Of a stretch of DNA of 64,000 nucleotides, positions 7,570 to 16,766 are shown piece by piece; position 1 is the stretch's first letter, and each line of letters opens with the position of its first letter. The stretch is from Treponema_I sp045599005. GTDB taxonomy: Bacteria > Spirochaetota > Spirochaetia > Treponematales > Treponemataceae. Both the position numbers and the translations under genes were made by a program. The DNA is taken from assembly GCA_045599005.1 (NCBI GenBank), contig JAZRVF010000020.1, positions 124,001 to 188,000 on the forward strand. The letters are read 5' to 3'. A model generated the notes under the pieces. The model saw nothing but the letters and a program-made list of their open reading frames with translations, was not told where the DNA came from and did no database searches.

Positions 7570-9315
7570 ATGTCAGACAAAGAAAAACTGGCGGTCATTC
7601 GTCACAGTACCGCCCACGTGATGGCAGAAGCCGTGCTCAAATTGTTCCCCGGTGCAAAGTTTGCAATCGGCCCTTCAATTGACAACGGTTTCTATTATGA
7701 TTTTGACCTGCCCCGTCCCATCAAAGACGAGGATCTGCCCGAAATCGAAAAAGAAATGCGCCGTATTGTAGGCGGCAATCATGATTTTGTGCGCACTGAG
7801 GTCACAAAAGCTGAAGCACTCAAGCAGTTTGCAGACCAGCCCTACAAAATCGAGCTGATCAACGACCTGCCCGATGATGCGACAATCACCACATATACTC
7901 AGGACGGTTACACGGATCTGTGCCGCGGACCCCATGTGGCAAACACAAAAGAAATCAATGCTCAGAGTTTCAAGCTGATGAAAGTTGCCGGTGCTTACTG
8001 GCGCGGCGATGTAAAACGCCCGATGCTTACCCGCATTTACGGAACAGCCTGGGAAAAACCTGCTGAGCTTAAAGAATACCTCAATATGCTTGCGGAAGCT
8101 GAGAAACGCGATCACCGCAGAATCGGCAAAGATCTGGATCTGTTCCATATTGATGACGAAAATCCCGGTGAGATTTTCTGGCATCCAAACGGATGGCTTA
8201 TCTACTCAATCATCAAGGATTACGTCCGCGACAAAATCCGCAAAGACGGCTATGTTGAGGTAAACACACCATTTGTCATGCCCCGTACTCTCTGGGAGCG
8301 TTCCGGTCACTGGGCAAAATATCAGGAGAACATGTTCATCACAGAGAGTGAGAAACGCCTTTTTGCCCTTAAACCGATGAACTGTCCCGGTCATATCGAG
8401 ATCTTCAAGAGCAGACTCCGTTCTTACAAGGATCTGCCTATGCGTTTTGCTGAATTCGGTTCATGTACACGCAACGAGGCAAGCGGTGCTCTCCACGGAA
8501 TCATGCGTGTGCGCGGATTTGTCCAGGATGACGGACACATCATGTGTACAGAAGACCAGATCCCGGATGAAGTTGCAAAATTCTGTGCCCTGCTCAAGGA
8601 CATGTACAAGGATTTCGGATTTACAGATGACAAGATTGTGGTCAAGTTCTCAACACGCCCGGAGAAACGCGTCGGTACTGACGAAGACTGGGACCGTGCG
8701 GAAGGTGCTCTTGCCGATGCTTGTAAGAAAGCCGGCCTTGACTATGAGATCCAGCCCGGTGAAGGTGCATTCTATGGTCCTAAACTGGAATTCACGCTGA
8801 TTGACGCACTGGGACGTCCATGGCAGTGCGGAACCATCCAGGTTGACTATCAGCTGCCCAGCGCAGAACGCCTGAATGCAGAGTATGTTGGTGAAGACAA
8901 TGCAAAACATCATCCTGTGATGCTGCACCGCGCCGTTCTCGGTTCTCTGGAGCGTTTCATCGGTATTCTGATTGAGAACTTTGCTGGCGCACTGCCCGCA
9001 TGGCTTCAGTATCAGCAGGCAACAATCATTCCTGTTGCTCCTACAGTTGAGAAATACTGCGAAGATCTGTGCGCCAAACTGGCAGACGCGGGAATCCGTG
9101 TTAAGGCAGACTTCGGCAATGACCGCATGAACGCAAAGATCCGCACTGCACAGATGCAGAAGATTCCGTACATGCTGGTTATCGGTGAGCGTGAGATGAA
9201 CGAAGGCACGATCGCAGTCCGTTTCCGTGACGGACGTCCCCAGCAGGTTATGAAAGTTGATGAATTCATCGCTTATGTCAAGGACAAAGTTGACTCACAC
9301 TTTGTAGGTATCTGA
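7570..9315 (+). CDS. thrS: threonyl-tRNA synthetase, TGS-less
   Basis: Class II aminoacyl-tRNA synthetase charging tRNA-Thr in the cytoplasm. The 581-residue protein opens directly with the editing domain (RHSTAHVMAEAVLKLFPG) and keeps its second editing-site motif (CRGPHV). The catalytic core follows with motif 1 around the TPFVMPRTLW strand, motif 2 (CTRNEASGALHGIMRVRGF), zinc ligands including the Cys of MNCPGH, and the anticodon-binding domain (IPVAPTVEKYCEDL onward). The usual N-terminal TGS domain is missing. I chose ATG 7570, preceded by AAAGGAAGA. An upstream GTG at 7528 would add 14 residues with no similarity to the family. It has its own promoter and is followed by a long hairpin. 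Confidence 0.96.
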   Translation: MSDKEKLAVIRHSTAHVMAEAVLKLFPGAKFAIGPSIDNGFYYDFDLPRPIKDEDLPEIEKEMRRIVGGNHDFVRTEVTKAEALKQFADQPYKIELINDLPDDATITTYTQDGYTDLCRGPHVANTKEINAQSFKLMKVAGAYWRGDVKRPMLTRIYGTAWEKPAELKEYLNMLAEAEKRDHRRIGKDLDLFHIDDENPGEIFWHPNGWLIYSIIKDYVRDKIRKDGYVEVNTPFVMPRTLWERSGHWAKYQENMFITESEKRLFALKPMNCPGHIEIFKSRLRSYKDLPMRFAEFGSCTRNEASGALHGIMRVRGFVQDDGHIMCTEDQIPDEVAKFCALLKDMYKDFGFTDDKIVVKFSTRPEKRVGTDEDWDRAEGALADACKKAGLDYEIQPGEGAFYGPKLEFTLIDALGRPWQCGTIQVDYQLPSAERLNAEYVGEDNAKHHPVMLHRAVLGSLERFIGILIENFAGALPAWLQYQQATIIPVAPTVEKYCEDLCAKLADAGIRVKADFGNDRMNAKIRTAQMQKIPYMLVIGEREMNEGTIAVRFRDGRPQQVMKVDEFIAYVKDKVDSHFVGI

Positions 9316-9402
9316 CAGCCGGTTTCTCCCTTCCCGTACAGCATGAACTTTTTTATGAAAATACGGGAAGGAAGGCTGCGACTGACTGATAAGATTTTTT
9401 TT
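9316..9402 (+). terminator. thrS terminator with head of repeat family B
   Basis: CAGCC (9316) pairs with GGCTG (9374), and CCTTCCCGTA (9329-9338) pairs exactly with TACGGGAAGG (9362-9371). A T8 run follows at 9395-9402. The right arm matches the start of two longer elements at 26144 and 31512. Confidence 0.6.
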
Positions 9403-9422
9403 GTTTGGAGCGGGGGTGCAGA

Positions 9423-11426
9423 TTACGGGACAGTGGCAAACTGTTTTTTGATTGCCTCAATCTCATCCCGGACTGCAGCCGCCTGTTCGTATTCAAGCCG
9501 TTCCGCGTGTTCCATCATCTGTGCTTCCAGCGCTTTAAGCAGTTTTTTCCGTTCAGAGGGAACAAAAAGATTGCAGCTTTTCTTAAGCACGGAAAGTTCT
9601 GTCTCCACTGTTTCCTTTGCATCTTCTTTCTGACGTTCCAGAATGTCCTCAATGGCCTTTGAGATGGTCTTCGGTGTAATGCCGTGTTCCTGATTGTATG
9701 CTTCCTGAACCTGCCGCCGGTGCCGTGTCTCTTCAATGGATTCAGCCATGGCATCACTCATTCTGTCTGCGTACATCACCACCTTTCCAGAGGCGTTTCG
9801 TGCCGCACGGCCTATGATCTGGATAAGACTGGTGGCGGAACGCAGGAATCCGATCTTGTCCGCATCAAGGATTGCAATGAAAGAAACTTCCGGAAGATCA
9901 ATTCCTTCGCGCAACAGGTTGATTCCCACAAGCACATCAAATTCGCCGGCACGGAGTCCTTTCAGTATTTCCACACGTTCGATGGTGTCAACTTCTGAGT
10001 GGATGTATTTAACTTTTAGGGACAGGCCCGAAAGATAATCAGTCAGATCCTCGGCCATTTTCTTTGTAAGTGTAAGAATCAGGCACCGTTCGTGGTTTTC
10101 AATCCGCTCCTTGACTTCCGCATAAATGTCTTCCATCTGTCCGGTGGTCGGACGCACTTCCACAATCGGGTCCAGGAGTCCTGTAGGACGGATCAATTGT
10201 TCCACAATACGTGTGCTTTTTTTCTTTTCTTCTTCCCGGGGAGTTGCAGAAACGTATACAACCTGATTCATCATGCTTTCAAACTCTGCGCCTTTAAGCG
10301 GCCGGTTGTCCAGAGCACTTGGAAGCCGGAATCCGAAGTCTATAAGGTTCTGCTTGCGGCTGCGGTCACCTTCGTACATGGCACCGACCTGGGAAACTGT
10401 AACATGGCTTTCGTCTATCATGCACAGAAAATCCTTGGGAAAATAGTGGAGCAGTGTTGCAGGCGGCTCACCGGATTTTCGCCCTGAAATTGGCCCGGAA
10501 TAGTTTTCGATGCCGGAGCAGTAGCCCATTTCCTTAAGCATCTCTATATCGTAGGTTGTCCGGGTTTTAAGCCGCTCAGCTTCCAGAAGTTTTCCGCCTG
10601 CCAGAAGTGTCTCGTAACGCTCGTCCAGTTCCGCCTGGATCCGGTCAGTTGCAGTTTTCAGCATGTCCGGGCGCACGACAAAATGCTTTGCAGGATAGAT
10701 CACTGTTTCGTCCAGCTGCTCAATCACTTTCCCGGTCATAACATTGAAGCGGCAGATTTTTGCGACTGTGTCAAAATCAAGATCGATGCGGTAAGCTTCG
10801 TCAGTCTCCATGTAGGCAGGGTACACTTCTATGCGTTCACCGTGGATGCGGAAATTTCCCCTGTCAAGGACCATGTCGTTACGTTTGTACTGAAGGGAAA
10901 CCAGCTGGAGCGCAAAAGCGGTCATGTCAAAATCCTGACCCACTTCCAGATGAAGACGCATGTCTTTGTACAGTTCAGGCATTCCCAGTCCGTAAATGCA
11001 GGACACGGTTGCAACAACAATCACATCACGCCGTTCCATAAGGCTGTAGGTGGCGGAAAGACGCATTCTGTCAATCTCTTCATTGATGCTGGCGTCTTTT
11101 TCTATGTAAAGGTCACGGGCGGGAACGTAGGCTTCCGGCTGGTAATAATCGTAGTAAGAGACAAAGTATTCCACCGCATTGTTCGGGAAAAAGCTCTTGA
11201 ACTCCCGGTAAAGCTGGGCGGAAAGAGTTTTGTTGTGACTGATGATCAGTGTGGGGCGCTGAACTTTCTCAATGATCTTTGCCATTGTGAAAGTTTTTCC
11301 GCTTCCCGTGACACCTTTAAGGGTCTGGTACTTGTCACCGGCAAGGATTCCGCGGGCAAGGGCTTCTATTGCTGCCGGCTGGTCACCGGAAGGCTCAAAG
11401 GGAGAAACAACTTCAAAAGGTCTCAT
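9423..11426 (-). CDS. uvrB: excinuclease ABC subunit B
   Basis: DNA-damage recognition helicase of nucleotide excision repair, acting with UvrA and UvrC. The 667-residue protein has the full set of motifs: Walker A GVTGSGKT (about residue 40), the beta-hairpin region YYDYYQPEAYVP (about 93-104), the helicase box DESHVTVSQ, motif VI QIIGRAARN, and the C-terminal UVR motif (LEAQMMEHAERLEYEQAAAVRDE). Its length is normal. The start overlaps the end of htrA by four bases (ATGA), so the pair forms an operon from the htrA promoter. Confidence 0.98.
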   Translation of the reverse strand: MRPFEVVSPFEPSGDQPAAIEALARGILAGDKYQTLKGVTGSGKTFTMAKIIEKVQRPTLIISHNKTLSAQLYREFKSFFPNNAVEYFVSYYDYYQPEAYVPARDLYIEKDASINEEIDRMRLSATYSLMERRDVIVVATVSCIYGLGMPELYKDMRLHLEVGQDFDMTAFALQLVSLQYKRNDMVLDRGNFRIHGERIEVYPAYMETDEAYRIDLDFDTVAKICRFNVMTGKVIEQLDETVIYPAKHFVVRPDMLKTATDRIQAELDERYETLLAGGKLLEAERLKTRTTYDIEMLKEMGYCSGIENYSGPISGRKSGEPPATLLHYFPKDFLCMIDESHVTVSQVGAMYEGDRSRKQNLIDFGFRLPSALDNRPLKGAEFESMMNQVVYVSATPREEEKKKSTRIVEQLIRPTGLLDPIVEVRPTTGQMEDIYAEVKERIENHERCLILTLTKKMAEDLTDYLSGLSLKVKYIHSEVDTIERVEILKGLRAGEFDVLVGINLLREGIDLPEVSFIAILDADKIGFLRSATSLIQIIGRAARNASGKVVMYADRMSDAMAESIEETRHRRQVQEAYNQEHGITPKTISKAIEDILERQKEDAKETVETELSVLKKSCNLFVPSERKKLLKALEAQMMEHAERLEYEQAAAVRDEIEAIKKQFATVP

Positions 11427-12700
11427 TTCTTTTCATCCAGGATTATGGGTAATGTAAGCACTTCTTTGCCGCGCTGGACAGTGAGCGTTACTGTGTCACC
11501 CGGTTTTTTGCTTTCAAGGAGCGAGTTGAAATCTGCATAAGATGTGATTCCCACTCCGTCAACAGCGGTAATAACGTCACCGCCAAGATAGATAACTGTA
11601 TAATTCCGGTAACTGCCGTACTGAACGGCTTCTGTTCCGGCTTCAAGGCCTGCTTCAAGAGCGTGGCTGTTCCTGTCCAGCGTGCTGACCAGAAGTCCCT
11701 GCCGAACACTCATGCGTCCGTAAGAAGCGATATTGTCAGTCAGTTCCACAAAACTGCCGTTGATTGTTCCGCGCTTTACAGAGCCGTACTGGATCAGGTC
11801 TGCCACAACACGTTTTGCCATGTTCACGGGCACTGCGAAACCTACGCCGGCGGAACTGCCCGATGTGGAATATATCATGGTGTTGATGCCGATCATGCGG
11901 CCCTGTGTATCAAGAAGAGGCCCGCCTGAATTGCCGGGATTGATGGCGGTATCTGTCTGGATCATTCCGCGGATGATCACACTGTCAGAATTCTGGATAG
12001 GGCGTCCAAGTCCTGAGATGATTCCGGAAGTAAGTGTGCGTTCAAAACCGAATGGGTTTCCGATTGCAAGCACTTTCTGACCCACTTTAAGGTCTGATGA
12101 GTCACCGAAGGGAATCGGCGTAAGAACCAGTCCGGCGGGCGGATCAAATTTGATTACCGCAATGTCCGAAGCGGAATCTGTTCCGATCACACGGCCCGGA
12201 TACTGGGATCCGTCTGAAAGGGAAACGTAGATTTTGTAGGCACCTTCAATCACGTGGACGTTTGTGACAATGTAACCGTCAGTTGTGATGATTGAGCCTG
12301 AACCGGTACCGCCATCCTGTGGCACTGCCTGGAAGAACCAGTTGTAGGCCATGACCTCTGTGGTGATGTTGACTACAGAATTATTGTAATTCTCATAGAC
12401 TGTTATGTTCTGGATTTCGTCCTGAGTATATTGGCCGGCTGTTGCCGCATTGAATGCATTTCCGCCGGCGGCTGAACCGGAATCACCAGAGATGAGCGGC
12501 AGGGCAACAACTGAATTGTCCGTTCCGGAGATCAATGTTTCCGACTGGGCGTATTCTTTTACAAGTTCCGCGATTTGCGCATTGTCAATCTCTGTCTGCT
12601 TTGGAAAAATGAACAGGACAACCGCACCAAGAAGAAGGGCAGTAAGAAGAGAACAGACTGCGCCTACGGCAACCAGATGATGTTTTGAATAAAGTCTCAT
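11423..12700 (-). CDS. HtrA/DegP-family periplasmic serine protease
   Basis: A 425-residue protein: an N-terminal membrane anchor (about residues 10-32), a linker, a trypsin-like protease domain with catalytic His in VTNVHVIEG, Asp in SDIAVIKFD and Ser in NPGNSGGPL, then a single PDZ domain ending in VTLTVQRGKEVLTLPI. One PDZ and an uncleaved anchor resemble DegS/HtrA rather than two-PDZ DegP. The expected role is degradation of misfolded envelope proteins or regulated proteolysis. It is the first gene of an operon with uvrB, has a GAGGC ribosome site and a clear promoter upstream. Confidence 0.95.
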   Translation of the reverse strand: MRLYSKHHLVAVGAVCSLLTALLLGAVVLFIFPKQTEIDNAQIAELVKEYAQSETLISGTDNSVVALPLISGDSGSAAGGNAFNAATAGQYTQDEIQNITVYENYNNSVVNITTEVMAYNWFFQAVPQDGGTGSGSIITTDGYIVTNVHVIEGAYKIYVSLSDGSQYPGRVIGTDSASDIAVIKFDPPAGLVLTPIPFGDSSDLKVGQKVLAIGNPFGFERTLTSGIISGLGRPIQNSDSVIIRGMIQTDTAINPGNSGGPLLDTQGRMIGINTMIYSTSGSSAGVGFAVPVNMAKRVVADLIQYGSVKRGTINGSFVELTDNIASYGRMSVRQGLLVSTLDRNSHALEAGLEAGTEAVQYGSYRNYTVIYLGGDVITAVDGVGITSYADFNSLLESKKPGDTVTLTVQRGKEVLTLPIILDEKK

Positions 12701-12718
12701 TACAACAGCCTCTTAATT

Positions 12719-12748
12719 AATGTAGTGCAGTCAGTGTAAAAGTGTCAA
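12719..12748 (-). promoter_or_regulatory. htrA-uvrB promoter
   Basis: On the minus strand a perfect TTGACA (12743-12748), 18-base spacer and TACATT (12719-12724) lie just before htrA. Confidence 0.7.
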
Positions 12749-12765
12749 ATTGAAAAAGTCTTAAA

Positions 12766-13125
12766 TCATTGCCAGCTCTGCCAGATTTCCGGACAGAATC
12801 CTGCTGTGGCGTCAGTCTTTCCGTTGCGTACCAGCGGCTGCACCAGAAGCAGGGGATTGTCCAGCAGCCTGTCGAATTTGTCCTCGTCTGCAAGGTAGGC
12901 AAAAGAAGCGTAATCCTTATGTTTTCTGTCCGCAAGGGAATCAATGGCATCAGTGCGGCTGCCCAGGCGTTTTGCCGTTGCGGAGACGACGCTTTCAAGC
13001 TCAGCCCGGGCAATGCCTTTTTCCTTAAGGTCGATTTTCTGGACTGCTATACGCCGCTCACTGAACCAGCGTTCCGCCTTCTTTGTGTCAAAACTTTTGC
13101 TGCTGCCGAAAATCTGTATGGCCAT
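12766..13125 (-). CDS. ArsC/Spx-family thioredoxin-fold protein lacking the active Cys
   Basis: A 119-residue protein with the ArsC-like pattern: opening beta strand (MAIQIFGSSKSFDTKKAERW), helix, second strand with KIDLKEKGI, and a closing NPLLLVQPLVRNGKTDATAGF segment that matches the cis-Pro end of ArsC-family proteins (YffB/Spx type). The usual catalytic Cys near residue 10 is replaced by SSKS, so arsenate reduction by the normal mechanism is unlikely. It starts six bases after the preceding permease stop, which suggests cotranscription with the nucleoside importer. Its role there is unknown. Confidence 0.75.
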   Translation of the reverse strand: MAIQIFGSSKSFDTKKAERWFSERRIAVQKIDLKEKGIARAELESVVSATAKRLGSRTDAIDSLADRKHKDYASFAYLADEDKFDRLLDNPLLLVQPLVRNGKTDATAGFCPEIWQSWQ

Positions 13126-13131
13126 GAAAAA

Positions 13132-14094
13132 TTACCGTTCCTCGCGAAAGTATGCGCTGCCAAGTGCAGCCGGTGCCTGATACTCTTTTTTCTTCTGCAG
13201 GCTTATGAACACAAGCACGATGATTGTCGCAATGTAGGGCAACATGTCAAGAATGATTGAGTTGAGCGTGATCTGAAGTCCGAAGAAGGGGAATGAGGTA
13301 CCCTGGAATTTGAATCCAAGTCCCTGGAGCACACCGAAAAGATAAGCTGCGACAATTGCCTTTAATGGATTCCATGTGCAGAAGATGATGAATGCGACTG
13401 CAATCCATCCGGCTCCGGCGGTGATATTGTCCTGCCAGCTGGGAACAAACACCAGTGAAAGATAAGCGCCGCCCAGTCCGCAAAGAAAACCGCCGGAAAG
13501 AACGTTTGCATATTTGATCGCAGTTACAGGAAGTCCTGAAGCATCCGCTGCGGCCGGGTTTTCGCCGATGGCACGCATCGCAAGGCCTGCACGGGTTTTA
13601 TTCATGTAGACGTAGATCAGTATTGCGAGAATCAGCGAAAGATAGACGTAGATGCTCTGGTCAAAAAGCATGGGACCGATTACGGGAATCCGGCTCAGAA
13701 GGGGGATTGCTTTCGGTGCGAAAAAACTGCGCACATTGTCAGAAAGAGCCTTTCCTGAAAGGAACTCGTTGAAAAGTCCCGCGACACCGGTACCGAAAGT
13801 TGTAAGCACAATACCGGTGACAGTCTGGTTTCCCTTGAGGGTGATGGCGATGAAAGCGTAGATTGCGCTTGCGGCCATACCAGCAAGTCCTGCGACAAGC
13901 ATTGCAAGAACTGCGCTGTCTGTGGTGATCGCTGTTGCAAATCCTGCTGCGGCTCCAACAAGCATCATTCCTTCAATACCAAGGTTTGAATTTCCTACTT
14001 TCTCACAAAGAATACCGCCAAGAATTGCAAGGAGAATATGTGTTCCCATCTGGACCGAAGTCTGAAGAAAAAGTGAAAGTGACTCAAAAATCAT
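13132..14094 (-). CDS. nupQ: nucleoside ABC transporter permease 2 (NupQ/YufQ type)
   Basis: A 320-residue BPD_transp_2-family inner-membrane protein with about eight to nine membrane segments. The stretch LGIEGMMLVGAAAGF near residue 40 and IGENPAAADASGLP are typical of the YufQ/NupQ class of purine-nucleoside permeases. It overlaps the preceding permease by four bases and is the last transporter gene. Function is inferred from family and from the linked xpt and BMP genes. The symbol follows the B. subtilis nupNOPQ naming. Confidence 0.88.
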   Translation of the reverse strand: MIFESLSLFLQTSVQMGTHILLAILGGILCEKVGNSNLGIEGMMLVGAAAGFATAITTDSAVLAMLVAGLAGMAASAIYAFIAITLKGNQTVTGIVLTTFGTGVAGLFNEFLSGKALSDNVRSFFAPKAIPLLSRIPVIGPMLFDQSIYVYLSLILAILIYVYMNKTRAGLAMRAIGENPAAADASGLPVTAIKYANVLSGGFLCGLGGAYLSLVFVPSWQDNITAGAGWIAVAFIIFCTWNPLKAIVAAYLFGVLQGLGFKFQGTSFPFFGLQITLNSIILDMLPYIATIIVLVFISLQKKKEYQAPAALGSAYFREER

Positions 14095-15170
14095 TTTGCA
14101 GCTCCTGTTTTGCTTTCTGAGGCAGCAGATTTTGCTGTGCGCACGAATTTGTACTTAAGGAAGAACTCGCTTCCCAGCACAAAGAAAATGATGATTCCCT
14201 GGATAACCTGAGTCATTGTTGACGGGATGCCCATTGAAGCCTGAAGTCCCGAACCGCCCTGGATAAGCATTGAGAACAGGAAGGAGACAACGGTGATAAG
14301 AATGGGGTTCAGCTGACCGAGATAGGTTGTGATAACTGCTGTGAATCCCATGCCGCCTGAAAGGGAGTAGGTAAGGGATTTTTCCATTGCGGAAGCCTGC
14401 ATCATTCCAGCGATTCCGCAGAGTGCGCCGGAGAGGAATACTGCGATGAAAGTGACTTTCTGCACGTTGATTCCTGCGTAACGGGCTGTTGTGCTGCTTT
14501 CTCCTATGACATCAATCTCGTAGCCAAGCTTTGTACGGCGGAAAAGCACATAAAGCAGCAGCATGCAGATCAGTGTGATTATCCAGCCGATGTGGATTCC
14601 GCCCAGTTTGGGAAGAATTGCCGCGTCAGGAAACCTTGGCATACGTGGAAAGCCGTCTGGGCGTTTCCAGGGACCGAACTGAAGATATGTTATCCATTTT
14701 GTGGCAATGTAGTTGAGCATCAGCGTCACAAGTGTCTCGCTGGCGCCGATTTTGTTCTTGAGCAATGAAGCGACTGTGGCCCAGATGCCGCCGCAGATTA
14801 TTGACGCAATGAGCATGAGCGGAAGCATCACACCCATGGGAAGGTTGGGGCATTTAAAAGCGATGAAGGCGGCACCGAAAGCTCCCATGTAGAACTGGCC
14901 GTCAGCACCGATGTTCCAGAATTTCATGCGGAAGGACATTGCGATTCCCAGGGAAAGCATTGCAAGCGGAATGGCTTTGTGCACAGTCTGCTGGAAGTAA
15001 TACTCTTTTCCGATGGATCCTGTGATGATGTTCCAGAAAACAACAAAAGGATTGTGTCCCATACATGCAATCACGATTCCTGAGGCCACAAGGGAAAGAC
15101 CTACAGCAGAAAGCCGAAGCATGTTCTCCCTGAATTTGGAAGGCTCGTTTTTCGCAACTATGTGAATCAT
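14091..15170 (-). CDS. nupP: nucleoside ABC transporter permease 1 (NupP/YufP type)
   Basis: A 359-residue BPD_transp_2 permease with a short cytoplasmic start, then about eight to ten membrane segments. The family signatures FWNIGADGQFYMGAFGAAF and GESSTTARYAGINVQKV are visible. It overlaps the ATPase gene upstream (four bases) and the second permease downstream (four bases), giving tight translational coupling for assembly of the heterodimeric channel. Confidence 0.9.
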   Translation of the reverse strand: MIHIVAKNEPSKFRENMLRLSAVGLSLVASGIVIACMGHNPFVVFWNIITGSIGKEYYFQQTVHKAIPLAMLSLGIAMSFRMKFWNIGADGQFYMGAFGAAFIAFKCPNLPMGVMLPLMLIASIICGGIWATVASLLKNKIGASETLVTLMLNYIATKWITYLQFGPWKRPDGFPRMPRFPDAAILPKLGGIHIGWIITLICMLLLYVLFRRTKLGYEIDVIGESSTTARYAGINVQKVTFIAVFLSGALCGIAGMMQASAMEKSLTYSLSGGMGFTAVITTYLGQLNPILITVVSFLFSMLIQGGSGLQASMGIPSTMTQVIQGIIIFFVLGSEFFLKYKFVRTAKSAASESKTGAAK

Positions 15171-16681
15171 TCTGCACCTCCTGTTTCTCCGATCATCATA
15201 AGACCGATTTTTTCTTTGCCTGTAGTTTTCGGATCCACAATTCCCATAACTTTTCCGTCATGGATCACCATGAGTCTGTCGGACAGAGCCATGAGTACGT
15301 CCAGATCCTCACCGATGTACATTACGCCAACACCTTTCTTCTTCTGCTGGTTCAACATGTCGTAGACCGTGTAGCTGGCACCGATGTCAAGTCCGCGCAC
15401 CGGATAGGCCGTTACAAGAACTTTCGGTTGCATCCCGATTTCGCGGCCAAGAAGAACTTTCTGGATGTTTCCGCCGGAAAGTTTCTTCACCACATGTTTT
15501 ACTGATGGCGTGGAAATGTCGTATTCTCCCACGATTGTCTCAGCGCGGGCTTTTCCTGCCTCACGGTCAAGGAAGATACCCTTTGATTCGTCATAAGTCT
15601 TGAGCATTATGTTATCAATGATGTTCATTCCGGCCACAAGACCCATACCAAGTCTGTCCTCCGGGACAAAACTCATTCGCACACCTTTTTTCTTGATTGC
15701 AAGAGGAGTAAGGCCGATCAGTTCGTCTCCCATGAATTCAATGGAACCCTTCTGGGGGCGCATAAGTCCTGCGATTGATTCACAGATCTCCTTCTGGCCG
15801 CTGCCTGCAATTCCTGCAATTCCGAGAATCTCGCCGCCGTAAAGGTCAAAGGTCATGTCATCAAGCAGATTGCGGTGTTCTTCCTCGAAAGTGAGTGTTA
15901 CATTCTTCATGCGGAGAAGCGGTTCTGCAGAAAGCTGCGGCTCCGGCCGGTCAATCTGCAGCGAAATCTGGCGACCCACCATAAGTGCCGTAAGTTCGTT
16001 GGGATCAGTTTCCTTTGTGATGACAGTACCAACATTCTCGCCTTTGCGCAGAACCGCAACACGGTCACTTATGTCCATTACTTCCTGAAGTTTGTGGGTG
16101 ATGATGATGATTGTGCAGCCTTTTTTCTTCATAAGGCGCAGCACATCAAAAAGCGCTTCCGTCTCCTGAGGTGTAAGAACAGCGGTAGGTTCATCAAGAA
16201 TCAGAATATTTGCATTGCGGTAAAGCAGTTTGAGAATTTCGACAGTCTGTTTTTCGCTTACGGACATCTCGTAAACTTTTTTGTCGGGATTTATTTTAAG
16301 ACCATAAACTTCTTCAAGTTCCTTAAGTTTTGATCTGTTTTTTTTCTTCTGAAGAAACAGCCCTTTTGTTTTTTCGCCCATGGAAATGTTTTCCAGTGCT
16401 GTCATGACGTCTACAAGCAGAAAATGCTGGTGCACCATTCCGATGCCGGCAGCAATCGCATCTGCGGGCCGTGAAAAAGAACATTCTTTTCCGTCAATAA
16501 AAATGGCTCCTGAATCTGGAGCATAAAGGCCGGCAAGCATGTTGACAAGTGTGGTTTTGCCGGATCCGTTTTCGCCGAGAAGTGCCAGAATCTCGCCTTT
16601 TTCAACATCAAGGCAGACATTGCTGTTCGCTTTTACTTCTCCGAAAGTCTTGGAAATGTTCTGAAGGGATATGTAAGACAT
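15167..16681 (-). CDS. nupO: nucleoside ABC transporter ATP-binding protein (NupO/YufO type)
   Basis: A 504-residue cytoplasmic protein with two fused ABC domains. The first has Walker A GENGSGKT, signature MSVSEKQ and Walker B ILILDEPTAVL. The second has GIAGSGQKE, signature LSGGNIQK and a degenerate Walker B (VLVTAYPVRGLDIGA) in place of the usual Asp-Glu. This asymmetry is normal for BMP/sugar-type importers. A hairpin terminator separates it from the binding-protein gene upstream, so it is probably made at a lower level than the binding protein. Confidence 0.93.
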   Translation of the reverse strand: MSYISLQNISKTFGEVKANSNVCLDVEKGEILALLGENGSGKTTLVNMLAGLYAPDSGAIFIDGKECSFSRPADAIAAGIGMVHQHFLLVDVMTALENISMGEKTKGLFLQKKKNRSKLKELEEVYGLKINPDKKVYEMSVSEKQTVEILKLLYRNANILILDEPTAVLTPQETEALFDVLRLMKKKGCTIIIITHKLQEVMDISDRVAVLRKGENVGTVITKETDPNELTALMVGRQISLQIDRPEPQLSAEPLLRMKNVTLTFEEEHRNLLDDMTFDLYGGEILGIAGIAGSGQKEICESIAGLMRPQKGSIEFMGDELIGLTPLAIKKKGVRMSFVPEDRLGMGLVAGMNIIDNIMLKTYDESKGIFLDREAGKARAETIVGEYDISTPSVKHVVKKLSGGNIQKVLLGREIGMQPKVLVTAYPVRGLDIGASYTVYDMLNQQKKKGVGVMYIGEDLDVLMALSDRLMVIHDGKVMGIVDPKTTGKEKIGLMMIGETGGAE

Positions 16682-16692
16682 GTGTTAAATCC

Positions 16693-16743
16693 AAAAAGGG
16701 CCGCCCGGAAAAACTGAAACCTGTTCAGATTCCGGGCAGCCTT
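16693..16743 (-). terminator. intra-operon terminator between the binding protein and ATPase genes
   Basis: The minus strand reads AAGGCTGCCCGGAA ... TTCCGGGCGGCCCTTTTT, a long imperfect stem with a T run. It lies between bmp and nupO, so some transcripts should end after the binding-protein gene. Confidence 0.8.
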
Positions 16744-16766
16744 CTAACGTTTGCGGTCAGCGGTGA

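Noticed and set aside
10683..11540. 285-codon open frame antisense to uvrB
   Set aside because: uvrB on the other strand is complete and conserved; the antisense product has no family features.
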